A DNA stretch of 7,253 nt, taken from NCBI GenBank assembly GCA_963981525.1, contig CAXCDZ010000043.1, positions 1 through 7,253 of the forward strand. Direction: 5' to 3'. Under the pieces are notes generated by a model that was not told where the DNA came from, did not search any database, and worked only from the letters and a program-made list of their open reading frames with translations. The stretch is from CAXCDZ01 sp963981525. Its GTDB lineage: Bacteria > Patescibacteriota > Microgenomatia > UBA1400 > UBA12108. The translations under genes and the position numbers were made by a program. This document shows, piece after piece, positions 1 through 4,650 of this stretch (the first letter of the stretch is position 1; each line of letters begins with the position of its first letter).

Positions 1-486
1 AGACTATGGAAGGAAAGGGCGGCGGGGGAGAGGTGGTTTCTGGGTAATACGTATCATTTGTCGATTGGACAAGGTGATCTGACGGCAACCCCCCTTCAGA
101 TTGCGAGGATGACTCTTGCGGCAGTGAGTGGGAGACGCTGCCAGGTTTCACTTCTGCAAGATAGTGAGGTGGAGTGTGTAGACCTAGGAATATCAAGTAA
201 GAATATCGAGATTGTGAAGAGTGGGATGAGGGCGGCGTGCGTAACGGGTGGTACGGCGTTTTCGTTTTTTGAGTTTGGTCCATATGTGCTTTGCAAGACT
301 GGGACAGCTCAGCACGCAGGGCAAACTAGTGATGAGGTCCTACCTCATGCTTGGATTACTGTAGCTTACCCGGGAGATAACCCAGAAATGATCTTGACTG
401 TGATGTTGGACTCGGCAGGTGAGGGGAGCTATGAGGCTGGGCCAGTGGCCAAGGAGATACTAGGGAGATGGCAAGAGGTTGAGTAG
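1..486 (+). CDS. mrdA: Penicillin-binding protein 2-type transpeptidase, C-terminal part (5' truncated)
   Basis: The frame is open from base 1, so the start lies outside the window; 161 C-terminal residues remain. The class B PBP catalytic domain cross-links peptidoglycan in the periplasm, anchored in the inner membrane. Visible marks are SIGQGDLTATPLQIA (residues 20-34), the stretch that typically follows the second active-site motif in PBP2-type enzymes, and the KTGTAQ box (K99, bases 295-312), the third penicillin-binding motif. The SxxK nucleophile and SxN motifs lie upstream and cannot be seen. SIGQG fits elongation-type PBP2 better than FtsI, which usually has SFGYG there; this subtype call is knowledge of the families, not proof. 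It ends in TAG without a C-terminal extension. tRNA-Thr lies 14 bases beyond on the opposite strand. No hairpin terminator is apparent. Confidence 0.9.
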   Translation, partial: RLWKERAAGERWFLGNTYHLSIGQGDLTATPLQIARMTLAAVSGRRCQVSLLQDSEVECVDLGISSKNIEIVKSGMRAACVTGGTAFSFFEFGPYVLCKTGTAQHAGQTSDEVLPHAWITVAYPGDNPEMILTVMLDSAGEGSYEAGPVAKEILGRWQEVE

Positions 487-500
487 AGGATAATAGTGTG

Positions 501-574
501 AGCCACCTCAGGGATTCGAACCCAGGACCCCCAATTTACAAAATTGGTGCTCTAACCAACTGAGCTAAGGTGGC
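501..574 (-). tRNA. tRNA-Thr (anticodon UGU)
   Basis: The reverse complement folds as a full cloverleaf of 74 nt. The acceptor stem is GCCACCT/AGGTGGC, the D arm GCTC..GAGC, the anticodon stem CCAAT/ATTGG around loop TTTGTAA (anticodon TGT), and the T arm has loop TTCGAAT. First pairs G1:C72 and C2:G71 agree with known threonine identity. The discriminator base is U, and CCA is not encoded, so it must be added after transcription. The gene lies 30 bases beyond the stop of the 605-1210 gene on the same strand and has its own TATAAT. Confidence 0.96.
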
Positions 575-587
575 ATCTCAGACTGCT

Positions 588-593
588 ATTATA
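588..593 (-). promoter_or_regulatory. -10 box of tRNA-Thr
   Basis: A consensus TATAAT on the minus strand ends 13 bases before the mature tRNA 5' end, which predicts a short 5' leader of about 6-7 nt for RNase P to remove. No good -35 is visible at 16-18 bp. It sits just after the stop codon of the 605-1210 gene, so the tRNA may be transcribed both alone and by read-through. Confidence 0.55.
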
Positions 594-604
594 CCCCAGA
601 CAGA

Positions 605-1210
605 CTAATTTTTGGCAGGTTCGGGAGCAGCTGGCGCGGCAGCAGGAGCGGCGGGTGCGGCGTCGAGGGTGGCATCATTCTTGAGCGAATCGAGCTCCTT
701 CTGGATGTCTTTGAGGGCCTGCTCATCGGCAGCTTCGGAGGATTCTTTTTTTGGTAGACCGGGAAATGGCTTGGGTGGGGTGGGAGCTGCTATTGGAGGA
801 GTGAGAGGTGCTACTGGAGGAGTGCCCGCGCCGCTGGCGAGCGGCGGGGTCTTCGCTTCGCTCGAGATAATTTCTTGATCTTGAGAAGCTACTGGTTTGG
901 GTAGTGGAGGGAGCTTGAGAGGTGGGACCTTTAAGGCCGTGGATTCAGTAGATTCAGTGGATTCAGTTGGCTCAGTAGATGCAGTGGGAGCTTCGCTTGA
1001 GAGCTTGCTAATAGTATCTTCGGCGAGCTTGAGTCGTCTGGTGGTGGCTTTTTGGAAGATCTCTAGTTCTTTGTTGATGGTGGGGAAAACCTTGGAGAGG
1101 TCCTCATCCTTGGTGTTATTGACGATGTCGACGAGATTGATCTTGATTGCCTCTCTAAGAGGTGAGTCAATGAGTAGGTTGATAATCGATTGTTTGGTGA
1201 GGGCAGGCAT
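605..1210 (-). CDS. Pro/Ala/Thr-rich protein of unknown function, 201 aa
   Basis: I do not recognise a family. Residues 1-72 look helical and charged (starting MPALTKQSIINLL), with no signal peptide or membrane segment. Residues about 73-90 are a T-E/A-S/P tripeptide repeat. Residues about 91-155 are a Pro-rich linker (PPLKLPPLPKP, TPPIAAPTPP). A short charged helix follows (about 155-178), then an Ala/Pro tail ending in EPAKN. The shape is a small folded head on a disordered, probably extended tail; a scaffold or interaction role would be a guess. The ATG at 1210 is favoured because AGGAG lies 4 bases upstream, the only clear Shine-Dalgarno in the window, and because a TTGACA-N18-TAATCT promoter precedes it. 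Low-complexity frames on the other strand are shadows. It is divergent from rpmG. Confidence 0.8.
   Translation of the reverse strand: MPALTKQSIINLLIDSPLREAIKINLVDIVNNTKDEDLSKVFPTINKELEIFQKATTRRLKLAEDTISKLSSEAPTASTEPTESTESTESTALKVPPLKLPPLPKPVASQDQEIISSEAKTPPLASGAGTPPVAPLTPPIAAPTPPKPFPGLPKKESSEAADEQALKDIQKELDSLKNDATLDAAPAAPAAAPAAPEPAKN
941..985. repeat. Five 9-bp tandem units coding for a Thr-Glu-Ser repeat
   Basis: On the + strand the units read ggattcagt, agattcagt, ggattcagt, tggctcagt and agatgcagt, in perfect 9-base register. Read on the minus strand they encode TES, TES, TES and the diverged TEP and TAS units of the 605-1210 protein. Units of 9 bases keep the frame, so copy-number change by slippage would alter linker length without breaking the gene. 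Confidence 0.85.
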
Positions 1211-1214
1211 GTTT

Positions 1215-1219
1215 CTCCT
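1215..1219 (-). promoter_or_regulatory. Shine-Dalgarno AGGAG of the 605-1210 gene
   Basis: On the minus strand AGGAG is followed by 4 bases and then ATG. It decides this start and shows that the organism still uses anti-Shine-Dalgarno pairing for at least one gene, in contrast to the other starts in the window. Confidence 0.75.
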
Positions 1220-1227
1220 AGATTAAT

Positions 1228-1241
1228 TAGTACTAGTACTA
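1228..1241. promoter_or_regulatory. 14-bp perfect palindrome, candidate operator
   Basis: TAGTACTAGTACTA is identical to its reverse complement. It covers the predicted transcription start (about 1234) of the 605-1210 gene and touches its -10. Direct repeats of CTAGATTA at 1218-1225 and 1239-1246 flank it. A dimeric repressor site is plausible, but the bound protein is unknown. Confidence 0.4.
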
Positions 1242-1270
1242 GATTACAGGAGAGTTGAGGGTAGTGTCAA
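1241..1270 (-). promoter_or_regulatory. Promoter of the 605-1210 gene (TTGACA-N18-TAATCT)
   Basis: The -35 TTGACA is at 1265-1270 and the -10 TAATCT at 1241-1246, with 18 bp between. The predicted start near 1234 gives a leader of about 24 nt that contains the AGGAG. It overlaps the rpmG promoter on the other strand almost completely, so the two are likely to compete for polymerase. Confidence 0.6.
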
Positions 1271-1284
1271 ATCTGTGTTAGAAT
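1255..1284 (+). promoter_or_regulatory. Promoter of rpmG (TTGAGG-N18-TGtTAGAAT)
   Basis: The -35 TTGAGG is at 1255-1260 and the extended -10 TGt-TAGAAT at 1276-1284. Only 7 bases separate the -10 from ATG, so the mRNA should start at or 1-2 nt before the start codon. Confidence 0.6.
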
Positions 1285-1291
1285 ACCAGTT

Positions 1292-1471
1292 ATGGCAAAA
1301 AGCAAAAAAGGTCCTAGACAGATATATGGCTTGAAGTGTGGAGAGTGCTCCAGCTTTAACTATATTACTGAGCGAAATAAGGTGAATACTCCAGATAAGA
1401 TGACACCTCGTAAGTACTGTAAGAAATGCAAAAAGCACACTGATCACAAAGAGAGTAAGAAGTTAAAATAG
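1292..1471 (+). CDS. rpmG: 50S ribosomal protein bL33
   Basis: A 59-residue basic protein of the large ribosomal subunit. Two CxxC pairs (C16/C19 and C43/C46) form the Zn-ribbon of the zinc-binding bL33 type. The C-terminal half, YCKKCKKHTDHKE, is the family signature. Length is close to the usual 49-60 residues, with a short N-terminal extension MAKSKKGPRQIYG. There is no Shine-Dalgarno; the ATG follows the -10 by 7 bases. The gene stands alone, convergent with the glycosyltransferase gene, with 33 bases between the stops and no evident terminator hairpin. Confidence 0.95.
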   Translation: MAKSKKGPRQIYGLKCGECSSFNYITERNKVNTPDKMTPRKYCKKCKKHTDHKESKKLK

Positions 1472-1504
1472 GGATTTAGTATATAGGGAGATAGAGAGCC
1501 CGAA

Positions 1505-2848
1505 TTATTTGGAGAGTTTGGCGTGAAGACGGAGAATGTTGGAGGCACCCTTTGAGAGTGGGAGTTGGAGCTTACTGGCGCGTTCGAGTGCGAGCTCTAT
1601 CCATGGTTTTTTGTCTTTGACGGCGACGGTACTTAGCGCTTCTAGTTGTTTGACGATATCATGTGTGCGAGCTGGGACTGAGACGCCTAACTCCTCGAAG
1701 TATTGTCTGATACTCTCTTCCCACTCGCCCCATGGTTTGAGAGTGAGTAAGAAACATCCTGCCGTGACTGCCTCATATGCCATGTCGCCGGATGGTTTGG
1801 TGAGGAAGCCGTCTGCCCAGGGGAAGACGTGGTCGAGAATGAGTTCGTTAGCTCCGACGATGTCGTCGTCTCTAAGGATCCTGAGGGGAGCATTCTTGTC
1901 GTCATTTTTGCCGAGCTTGATCTTATGTTCTTTTGCGAATTTGTGGAACATGTTGGCGAAGTCCTCGTGAACTCCAGCATAGGCAATGATCTGGAGTTTG
2001 TCTTTTTTGATCTCTGGAGCGAGCTGGGTGAGAATGGTCTCTATCTCTTTTTTGTTGGTGCCAAGCCCTCCTGTGGTGATAGCTAGCCTAAGGGGGCGTT
2101 TTTTGAAGGCTTTGGTGGATTTGTTGCGATCCTTGGTCTTGATCCTGGGGTCAACAGGGCAGCCGGTGATGTGAACGCGAGATTCTTTGATTTTGTGGCC
2201 GAGAATGTAGCCTAGCTCGAGGAGTTGGGCCTTGGTTTTTGCGTCAAAGACTGCCCAGGTAAGCTTATTGTTATCGGCGTGGGTAAGATACTGAGGGCGA
2301 ACGTGGGGATCTGTGACTACCTGGAGAACAGAGTGGCCGTTCTCTAGTAGGATGTTGCCTGCTTCGTAGTGGAGAGAGATGATGGGTTTGGATACGCGAC
2401 CGGTGACATAGGTCAAGGGCTCACGGATCGCTGCAGTGAGAGGAAGTTGGTTGCGAATCCTGGTGTCGACCATGTCTTTGAGGTCTTTGAGGATGGAGTT
2501 GCGGGCGATGAGTCGTCCCATGCGCTCGGTAAACATGATCTTGGGCCAGTCTTTGGCACTGACGTAGTTGGTGGGGTCGATCATCCAGAAGGTTTTTTTC
2601 TTTTTGGTGGCGGCTACTACCACGGCATTAGCCATAGAGTAGTGGGCGCGGGAGAAGGTGACGTCCTGGGTGTCCTCGGGAACGTCTTCACCGAAGCGCT
2701 CCTCGAGTTCTTCTTTGAATGTGGCACTAACCGTGACAATCGGAACCTGAACAGTCTCGAGTAGATGGCGTTCTTCATGGGCAGTACGCATGAAAGATAG
2801 TTCTTCGGGGACGGGCTGGTGGGTTTCTGGTTTTTTCTTTTTGGGCAT
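1505..2848 (-). CDS. GT-B glycosyltransferase, MGDG-synthase/MurG-like (GT28-related)
   Basis: A 447-residue, probably cytosolic or membrane-associated protein without a signal peptide. In order: a lysine-rich N-terminus; RAHYSMANAV (residues 67-76), which aligns in sense with the G-G-x-H acceptor loop of MGDG synthases but lacks the glycines; VVTDPH (177-182); HITGCPVDPRI (226-236), the typical end of the N-terminal Rossmann half; TTGGLGTN (258-265), opening the nucleotide-sugar half; and LTKPSGDMAYEA (349-360), the counterpart of the family's K-P-G-G...E box that binds the sugar nucleotide. The expected reaction is sugar transfer from a UDP-sugar to a lipid or lipid-linked acceptor. The actual substrate cannot be read from sequence. 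I chose ATG 2848 because it begins MPKKKK and sits 6 bases after a -10; an upstream in-frame ATG at 2956 would run through the RHH gene in another frame. Assignment to the superfamily is fairly sure, the function is not. Confidence 0.75.
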   Translation of the reverse strand: MPKKKKPETHQPVPEELSFMRTAHEERHLLETVQVPIVTVSATFKEELEERFGEDVPEDTQDVTFSRAHYSMANAVVVAATKKKKTFWMIDPTNYVSAKDWPKIMFTERMGRLIARNSILKDLKDMVDTRIRNQLPLTAAIREPLTYVTGRVSKPIISLHYEAGNILLENGHSVLQVVTDPHVRPQYLTHADNNKLTWAVFDAKTKAQLLELGYILGHKIKESRVHITGCPVDPRIKTKDRNKSTKAFKKRPLRLAITTGGLGTNKKEIETILTQLAPEIKKDKLQIIAYAGVHEDFANMFHKFAKEHKIKLGKNDDKNAPLRILRDDDIVGANELILDHVFPWADGFLTKPSGDMAYEAVTAGCFLLTLKPWGEWEESIRQYFEELGVSVPARTHDIVKQLEALSTVAVKDKKPWIELALERASKLQLPLSKGASNILRLHAKLSK

Positions 2849-2854
2849 AAGTAT

Positions 2855-2883
2855 ATGGTAGAGACATTGGAGGTAAAAGGCAA
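2855..2883 (-). promoter_or_regulatory. Promoter of the glycosyltransferase (TTGCCT-N17-TACCAT)
   Basis: The -35 TTGCCT is at 2878-2883 and the -10 TACCAT at 2855-2860, with 17 bp between and 6 bases to ATG. It fills the 37-bp gap after the RHH gene. The -10 is weak and lacks TGn. TATACT one base before the ATG is an alternative, but it would put the transcript start inside the gene. Confidence 0.4.
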
Positions 2884-2885
2884 TA

Positions 2886-3056
2886 CTAGTATTCGTCGTG
2901 AGTGGTTTTGGGAAATGCCATATCTTTGACATCTTGAATAATGAGATTGCGAACATATGTAGATAGGCTGAGACCGAATTTGTCGGCTTTGGCGCGTAGG
3001 TATCCTTGTAACTGGATTGGTAAGGTAACCCTTAATTGGGTAGTTTGTGTATTCAT
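2886..3056 (-). CDS. Small ribbon-helix-helix DNA-binding protein (56 aa)
   Basis: The protein begins MNTQTTQLRVTLPIQLQGYL and ends KTTHDEY. The pattern is that of a ribbon-helix-helix fold (MetJ/Arc/CopG type): a beta strand TQLRVTLP (residues 6-13), helix A around QLQGYLRAKADKFG (16-29), the turn LSLS, and helix B TYVRNLIIQ (33-41). Proteins of this class dimerise and bind operator DNA through the strand pair, as transcription regulators or as antitoxins. No toxin gene adjoins it: the next gene on the strand, 37 bases away, is a glycosyltransferase. It has its own strong extended promoter and no Shine-Dalgarno, with the ATG 6 bases after the -10. A role in regulating itself, the glycosyltransferase or the divergent M23 gene is inference from position. 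Confidence 0.75.
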   Translation of the reverse strand: MNTQTTQLRVTLPIQLQGYLRAKADKFGLSLSTYVRNLIIQDVKDMAFPKTTHDEY

Positions 3057-3062
3057 AGACTA

Positions 3063-3091
3063 ATAATAGCATATATAGCAGGTATACTCAA
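3063..3091 (-). promoter_or_regulatory. Promoter of the RHH gene (TTGAGT-N17-TATTAT, TGc extended)
   Basis: The -35 TTGAGT is at 3086-3091 and the -10 TATTAT at 3063-3068, preceded by TGc, with a 17-bp spacer. Six bases separate the -10 from ATG, so the predicted transcript begins at the A of the start codon. The spacer holds an alternating TA run (ATATAT). Confidence 0.65.
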
Positions 3092-3148
3092 GGCCATATT
3101 GTGTTTTGCAGGGACTGGTGGAAGTGTGGAGACCTATGTGGTTAAGAA

Positions 3149-3157
3149 TGGTAGAAT
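3149..3157 (+). promoter_or_regulatory. Extended -10 of the M23 gene (TGgTAGAAT)
   Basis: TGg-TAGAAT ends 8 bases before the ATG at 3166. No -35 is evident at 16-18 bp; extended -10 promoters often work without one. There is no Shine-Dalgarno. Confidence 0.45.
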
Positions 3158-3165
3158 GAGCGTAT

Positions 3166-3753
3166 ATGAAGTACAAAACGAAAACTAAATTGATACTGCC
3201 GTTTAAGGGCGAGTTGATGGTGAGTAATGGGGGGAGAACTGTAGAAACAAACAACCATATTCGTCCAGCCAATCAAGGTCCTCAAAATCAACTTTATGCT
3301 TATGATTTTCGGACTGATAATACCGGTGAAGAGACTAGTCTTGAAGACTACCCCGTGTTTGGGAGGGAAGTGATTGCTCCAGGAGATGGGAAAGTAGCTC
3401 AGGTAGTCGACGGATCGTTTGATTGTGACCCAGGAGAAGCTGACAGGAGTGTGGGAGTAGGAAACATGATCATGCTTGACCATGATAATGGTGAGTTTAG
3501 TCTACTGTGTCACTTTAAGCATAACTCTATTGTGGTAAAAGTAGGAGAAAAAGTAAAGCAGGGGCAAAAACTAGGGCTTTGTGGTAATACCGGTAATACC
3601 AATCAGCCACATATCCACTATAATTTACAAGATCATTTGCTCGGATATAAAGCTAAGGCACTGTTTGCTCAGTTTGTTAAAATTAGGGTGGATGGGGAAG
3701 TTGAGAAGAGCTACGAGCCTGTGCGTTTTCAGCAAGTTTCTAACTATAATTGA
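3166..3753 (+). CDS. M23-family (LytM-like) zinc metallopeptidase
   Basis: A 195-residue protein that is almost entirely catalytic domain. By family rules the Zn ligands are H31 (in NNHIRPANQ), D47 (in YAYDF) and H151 of PHIHY; H116 (LLCHF) and H149 (first of HxH) are the catalytic histidines. GLCGNTGNTNQPHIH (residues 137-151) is the usual G-x-T-G-x-(4)-P-H-x-H block, and VIAPGDGKV (69-77) is the standard strand before it. All required residues are present, so it should be active, typically as a peptidoglycan or glycyl endopeptidase. There is no signal peptide or membrane helix, so either it acts in the cytosol or it leaves the cell by another route. It closely resembles stand-alone M23 proteins that begin LPFKGE. 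It stops at TGA, 8 bases before the 3' end of tRNA-Trp on the other strand. Confidence 0.88.
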   Translation: MKYKTKTKLILPFKGELMVSNGGRTVETNNHIRPANQGPQNQLYAYDFRTDNTGEETSLEDYPVFGREVIAPGDGKVAQVVDGSFDCDPGEADRSVGVGNMIMLDHDNGEFSLLCHFKHNSIVVKVGEKVKQGQKLGLCGNTGNTNQPHIHYNLQDHLLGYKAKALFAQFVKIRVDGEVEKSYEPVRFQQVSNYN

Positions 3754-3761
3754 TATATTTG

Positions 3762-3833
3762 CAGGGCCAGGAGGACTCGAACCTCCGTTGGTTGTTTTGG
3801 AGACAACTGTCTTAGCCACTAAACGATGGCCCT
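3762..3833 (-). tRNA. tRNA-Trp (anticodon CCA)
   Basis: The minus strand folds as a 72-nt cloverleaf: acceptor AGGGCCA/TGGCCCT, D arm with loop AGTGGCTA, anticodon stem GTTGT/ACAAC around loop CTCCAAA, and T arm GGAGG/CCTCC with loop TTCGAGT. With U33 fixed, the anticodon is CCA, so it reads UGG. The discriminator is G, as is usual for bacterial tRNA-Trp. CCA is not encoded. It lies between the convergent M23 and M50 genes. Confidence 0.95.
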
Positions 3834-3844
3834 ACTGAGTGTGA

Positions 3845-3853
3845 ATTATAGCA
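3845..3853 (-). promoter_or_regulatory. Extended -10 of tRNA-Trp (TGcTATAAT)
   Basis: A consensus TATAAT preceded by TGc ends 11 bases before the tRNA. It contains the TAA stop of the M50 gene (3846-3848), so one stretch serves both as stop codon and as promoter. No clear -35 is visible. Confidence 0.55.
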
Positions 3854-4436
3854 AGAGGGAGGTGACAAAGGAAATGACTGGAGAGATAAGGGCTCTGATT
3901 GGAGAAGTGCCACCAATGGGAAGAAGCATAAAAATAAGGATCATGGTGCCGTACTGGCGCATAATAGTCTGGTATTCATGGGCAAGCTGAGTGGGGAGGA
4001 GGCCAGAGAGAATCTTCTCGCCGTCGAGGGGGTAGATGGGGACTAGGTTAAAAACGGCCAGAACTATGTTCATCGAGATGAGGGAGTAGAAGAGTGGGAT
4101 GAGTAAGTAAGGGAGAGCGAGATAGTTGAGAGCAAGGGAGAGGAGAACTGCGAGGATGAGGTTGCTCATGGGTCCAGCGAGGGAGATGAGAGCGGAGTCT
4201 CTCTTGGGATTAGCTAGGTTGTAGGGGTCGAACTGGACGGGCTTGCCCCAGCCAAAGCGGATGATCAGGAGTGCTAGAGTGCCGAGTGGATCGAGGTGGG
4301 CGAGAGGGTTGAGAGTGAGTCTGCCCTGGAGTCTAGGAGTGGGATCTCCCAGGCGGTCAGCTGACCAGGCATGGGCGAATTCGTGGATCGTGATTGCGAT
4401 GACGAGAGAGATAGCGAGAATGACAAAGTTGAGCAT
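3846..4436 (-). CDS. M50 site-2 protease family intramembrane metalloprotease
   Basis: A 196-residue polytopic membrane protein. The first helix carries the Zn motif HEFAHAW (H18, E19, H22). NLVPIYPLDGEKI (residues 130-142) carries the third ligand D138 in the family's N-x-x-P-x-x-P-L-D-G block. GPMSN (88-92) begins another hydrophobic helix. All catalytic residues are present. It belongs to the short, domain-poor group without PDZ or CBS domains. Such enzymes cut membrane-spanning segments, often to release regulators or clear signal-peptide remnants; the substrate here is unknown. Translation could formally begin at an ATG at 4493. I prefer 4436 because it begins MLNFVILAISL as in the family, and because a TTGGGT-N17-TATACT promoter ends 7 bases upstream, inside the longer version. 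It is divergent from the secreted-protein gene. Confidence 0.9.
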   Translation of the reverse strand: MLNFVILAISLVIAITIHEFAHAWSADRLGDPTPRLQGRLTLNPLAHLDPLGTLALLIIRFGWGKPVQFDPYNLANPKRDSALISLAGPMSNLILAVLLSLALNYLALPYLLIPLFYSLISMNIVLAVFNLVPIYPLDGEKILSGLLPTQLAHEYQTIMRQYGTMILIFMLLPIGGTSPIRALISPVISFVTSLLL

Positions 4437-4443
4437 GAAGATG

Positions 4444-4472
4444 AGTATAACAGGGTGCGCTTTTTTACCCAA
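4444..4472 (-). promoter_or_regulatory. Promoter of the M50 gene (TTGGGT-N17-TGtTATACT)
   Basis: The -35 TTGGGT is at 4467-4472 and the -10 TATACT at 4444-4449, preceded by TGt, with a 17-bp spacer. Seven bases separate it from ATG 4436. The -35 and spacer lie in the left arm of the inverted repeat at 4455-4607, so anything binding or folding there would affect M50 expression. Confidence 0.6.
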
Positions 4473-4607
4473 GGTGTGCCCCGCACTCCCCAAACGCTAC
4501 AGCCGGTAATATTTTTCTGCTGAAAAATTCACCTGCATGCTCGCGCCGTCGCGCTGCGCAGGCCTGGCAACTTGGTGAGCACGGGCACACCTTGTGTGTG
4601 AGCGCAC
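4455..4607. repeat. Long imperfect inverted repeat between divergent genes (MITE-like)
   Basis: The core arms are a perfect 12-bp pair, CAAGGTGTGCCC at 4470-4481 and GGGCACACCTTG at 4583-4594. Inward, pairing continues imperfectly to about 4493 and 4572 with one gap. Outward, GTGCGC (4455-4460) pairs with GCGCAC (4602-4607) after short mismatched loops. The interior is rich in CG steps near 4540-4560, unlike the flanks. The layout of terminal inverted repeats around about 125 bases without a convincing gene fits a MITE or a dispersed palindromic repeat. I see no target-site duplication. A long RNA hairpin or a pair of regulator sites, one per divergent promoter, are alternatives. Confidence 0.55.
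4511..4528. repeat. Small hairpin inside the inverted repeat
   Basis: ATTTTTC, loop TGCT, then GAAAAAT: seven perfect base pairs with a 4-base loop. It is AT-rich and has no following T-run of its own, so it is not a convincing terminator. It looks like an internal element of the larger repeat. Confidence 0.45.
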
Positions 4608-4613
4608 TACAAG

Positions 4614-4641
4614 TTGACAAATAATGATAATCTGTTATCCT
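4614..4641 (+). promoter_or_regulatory. Promoter of the secreted-protein gene (TTGACA-N16-TGtTATCCT)
   Basis: The consensus -35 TTGACA is at 4614-4619 and the -10 TATCCT at 4636-4641, preceded by TGt, with a 16-bp spacer. Nine bases follow before ATG 4651. It lies just outside the right end of the inverted repeat. TATAGT at 4641-4646 is a second possible -10 but is badly spaced. Confidence 0.6.
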
Positions 4642-4650
4642 ATAGTGCAT

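Noticed and set aside
612..1226. Plus-strand frames rich in Gly, Ala, Ser and Val opposite the 605-1210 gene
   Set aside because: They are mirror images of the Pro/Ala/Thr-rich codons of the minus-strand gene. Only the minus-strand frame has a Shine-Dalgarno and a promoter.
3751..3753. Possible UGA recoding, as in some CPR lineages
   Set aside because: TGA ends the M23 gene at the expected place, no in-frame TGA interrupts any gene here, and the only Trp/Gly-like tRNA is tRNA-Trp(CCA). The standard code suffices.
3762..3833. Reading the tRNA at 3762-3833 as Gly(UCC)
   Set aside because: UCC overlaps the loop, but with the 7-base loop CTCCAAA and U at position 33 the anticodon is CCA. The G discriminator also fits Trp.
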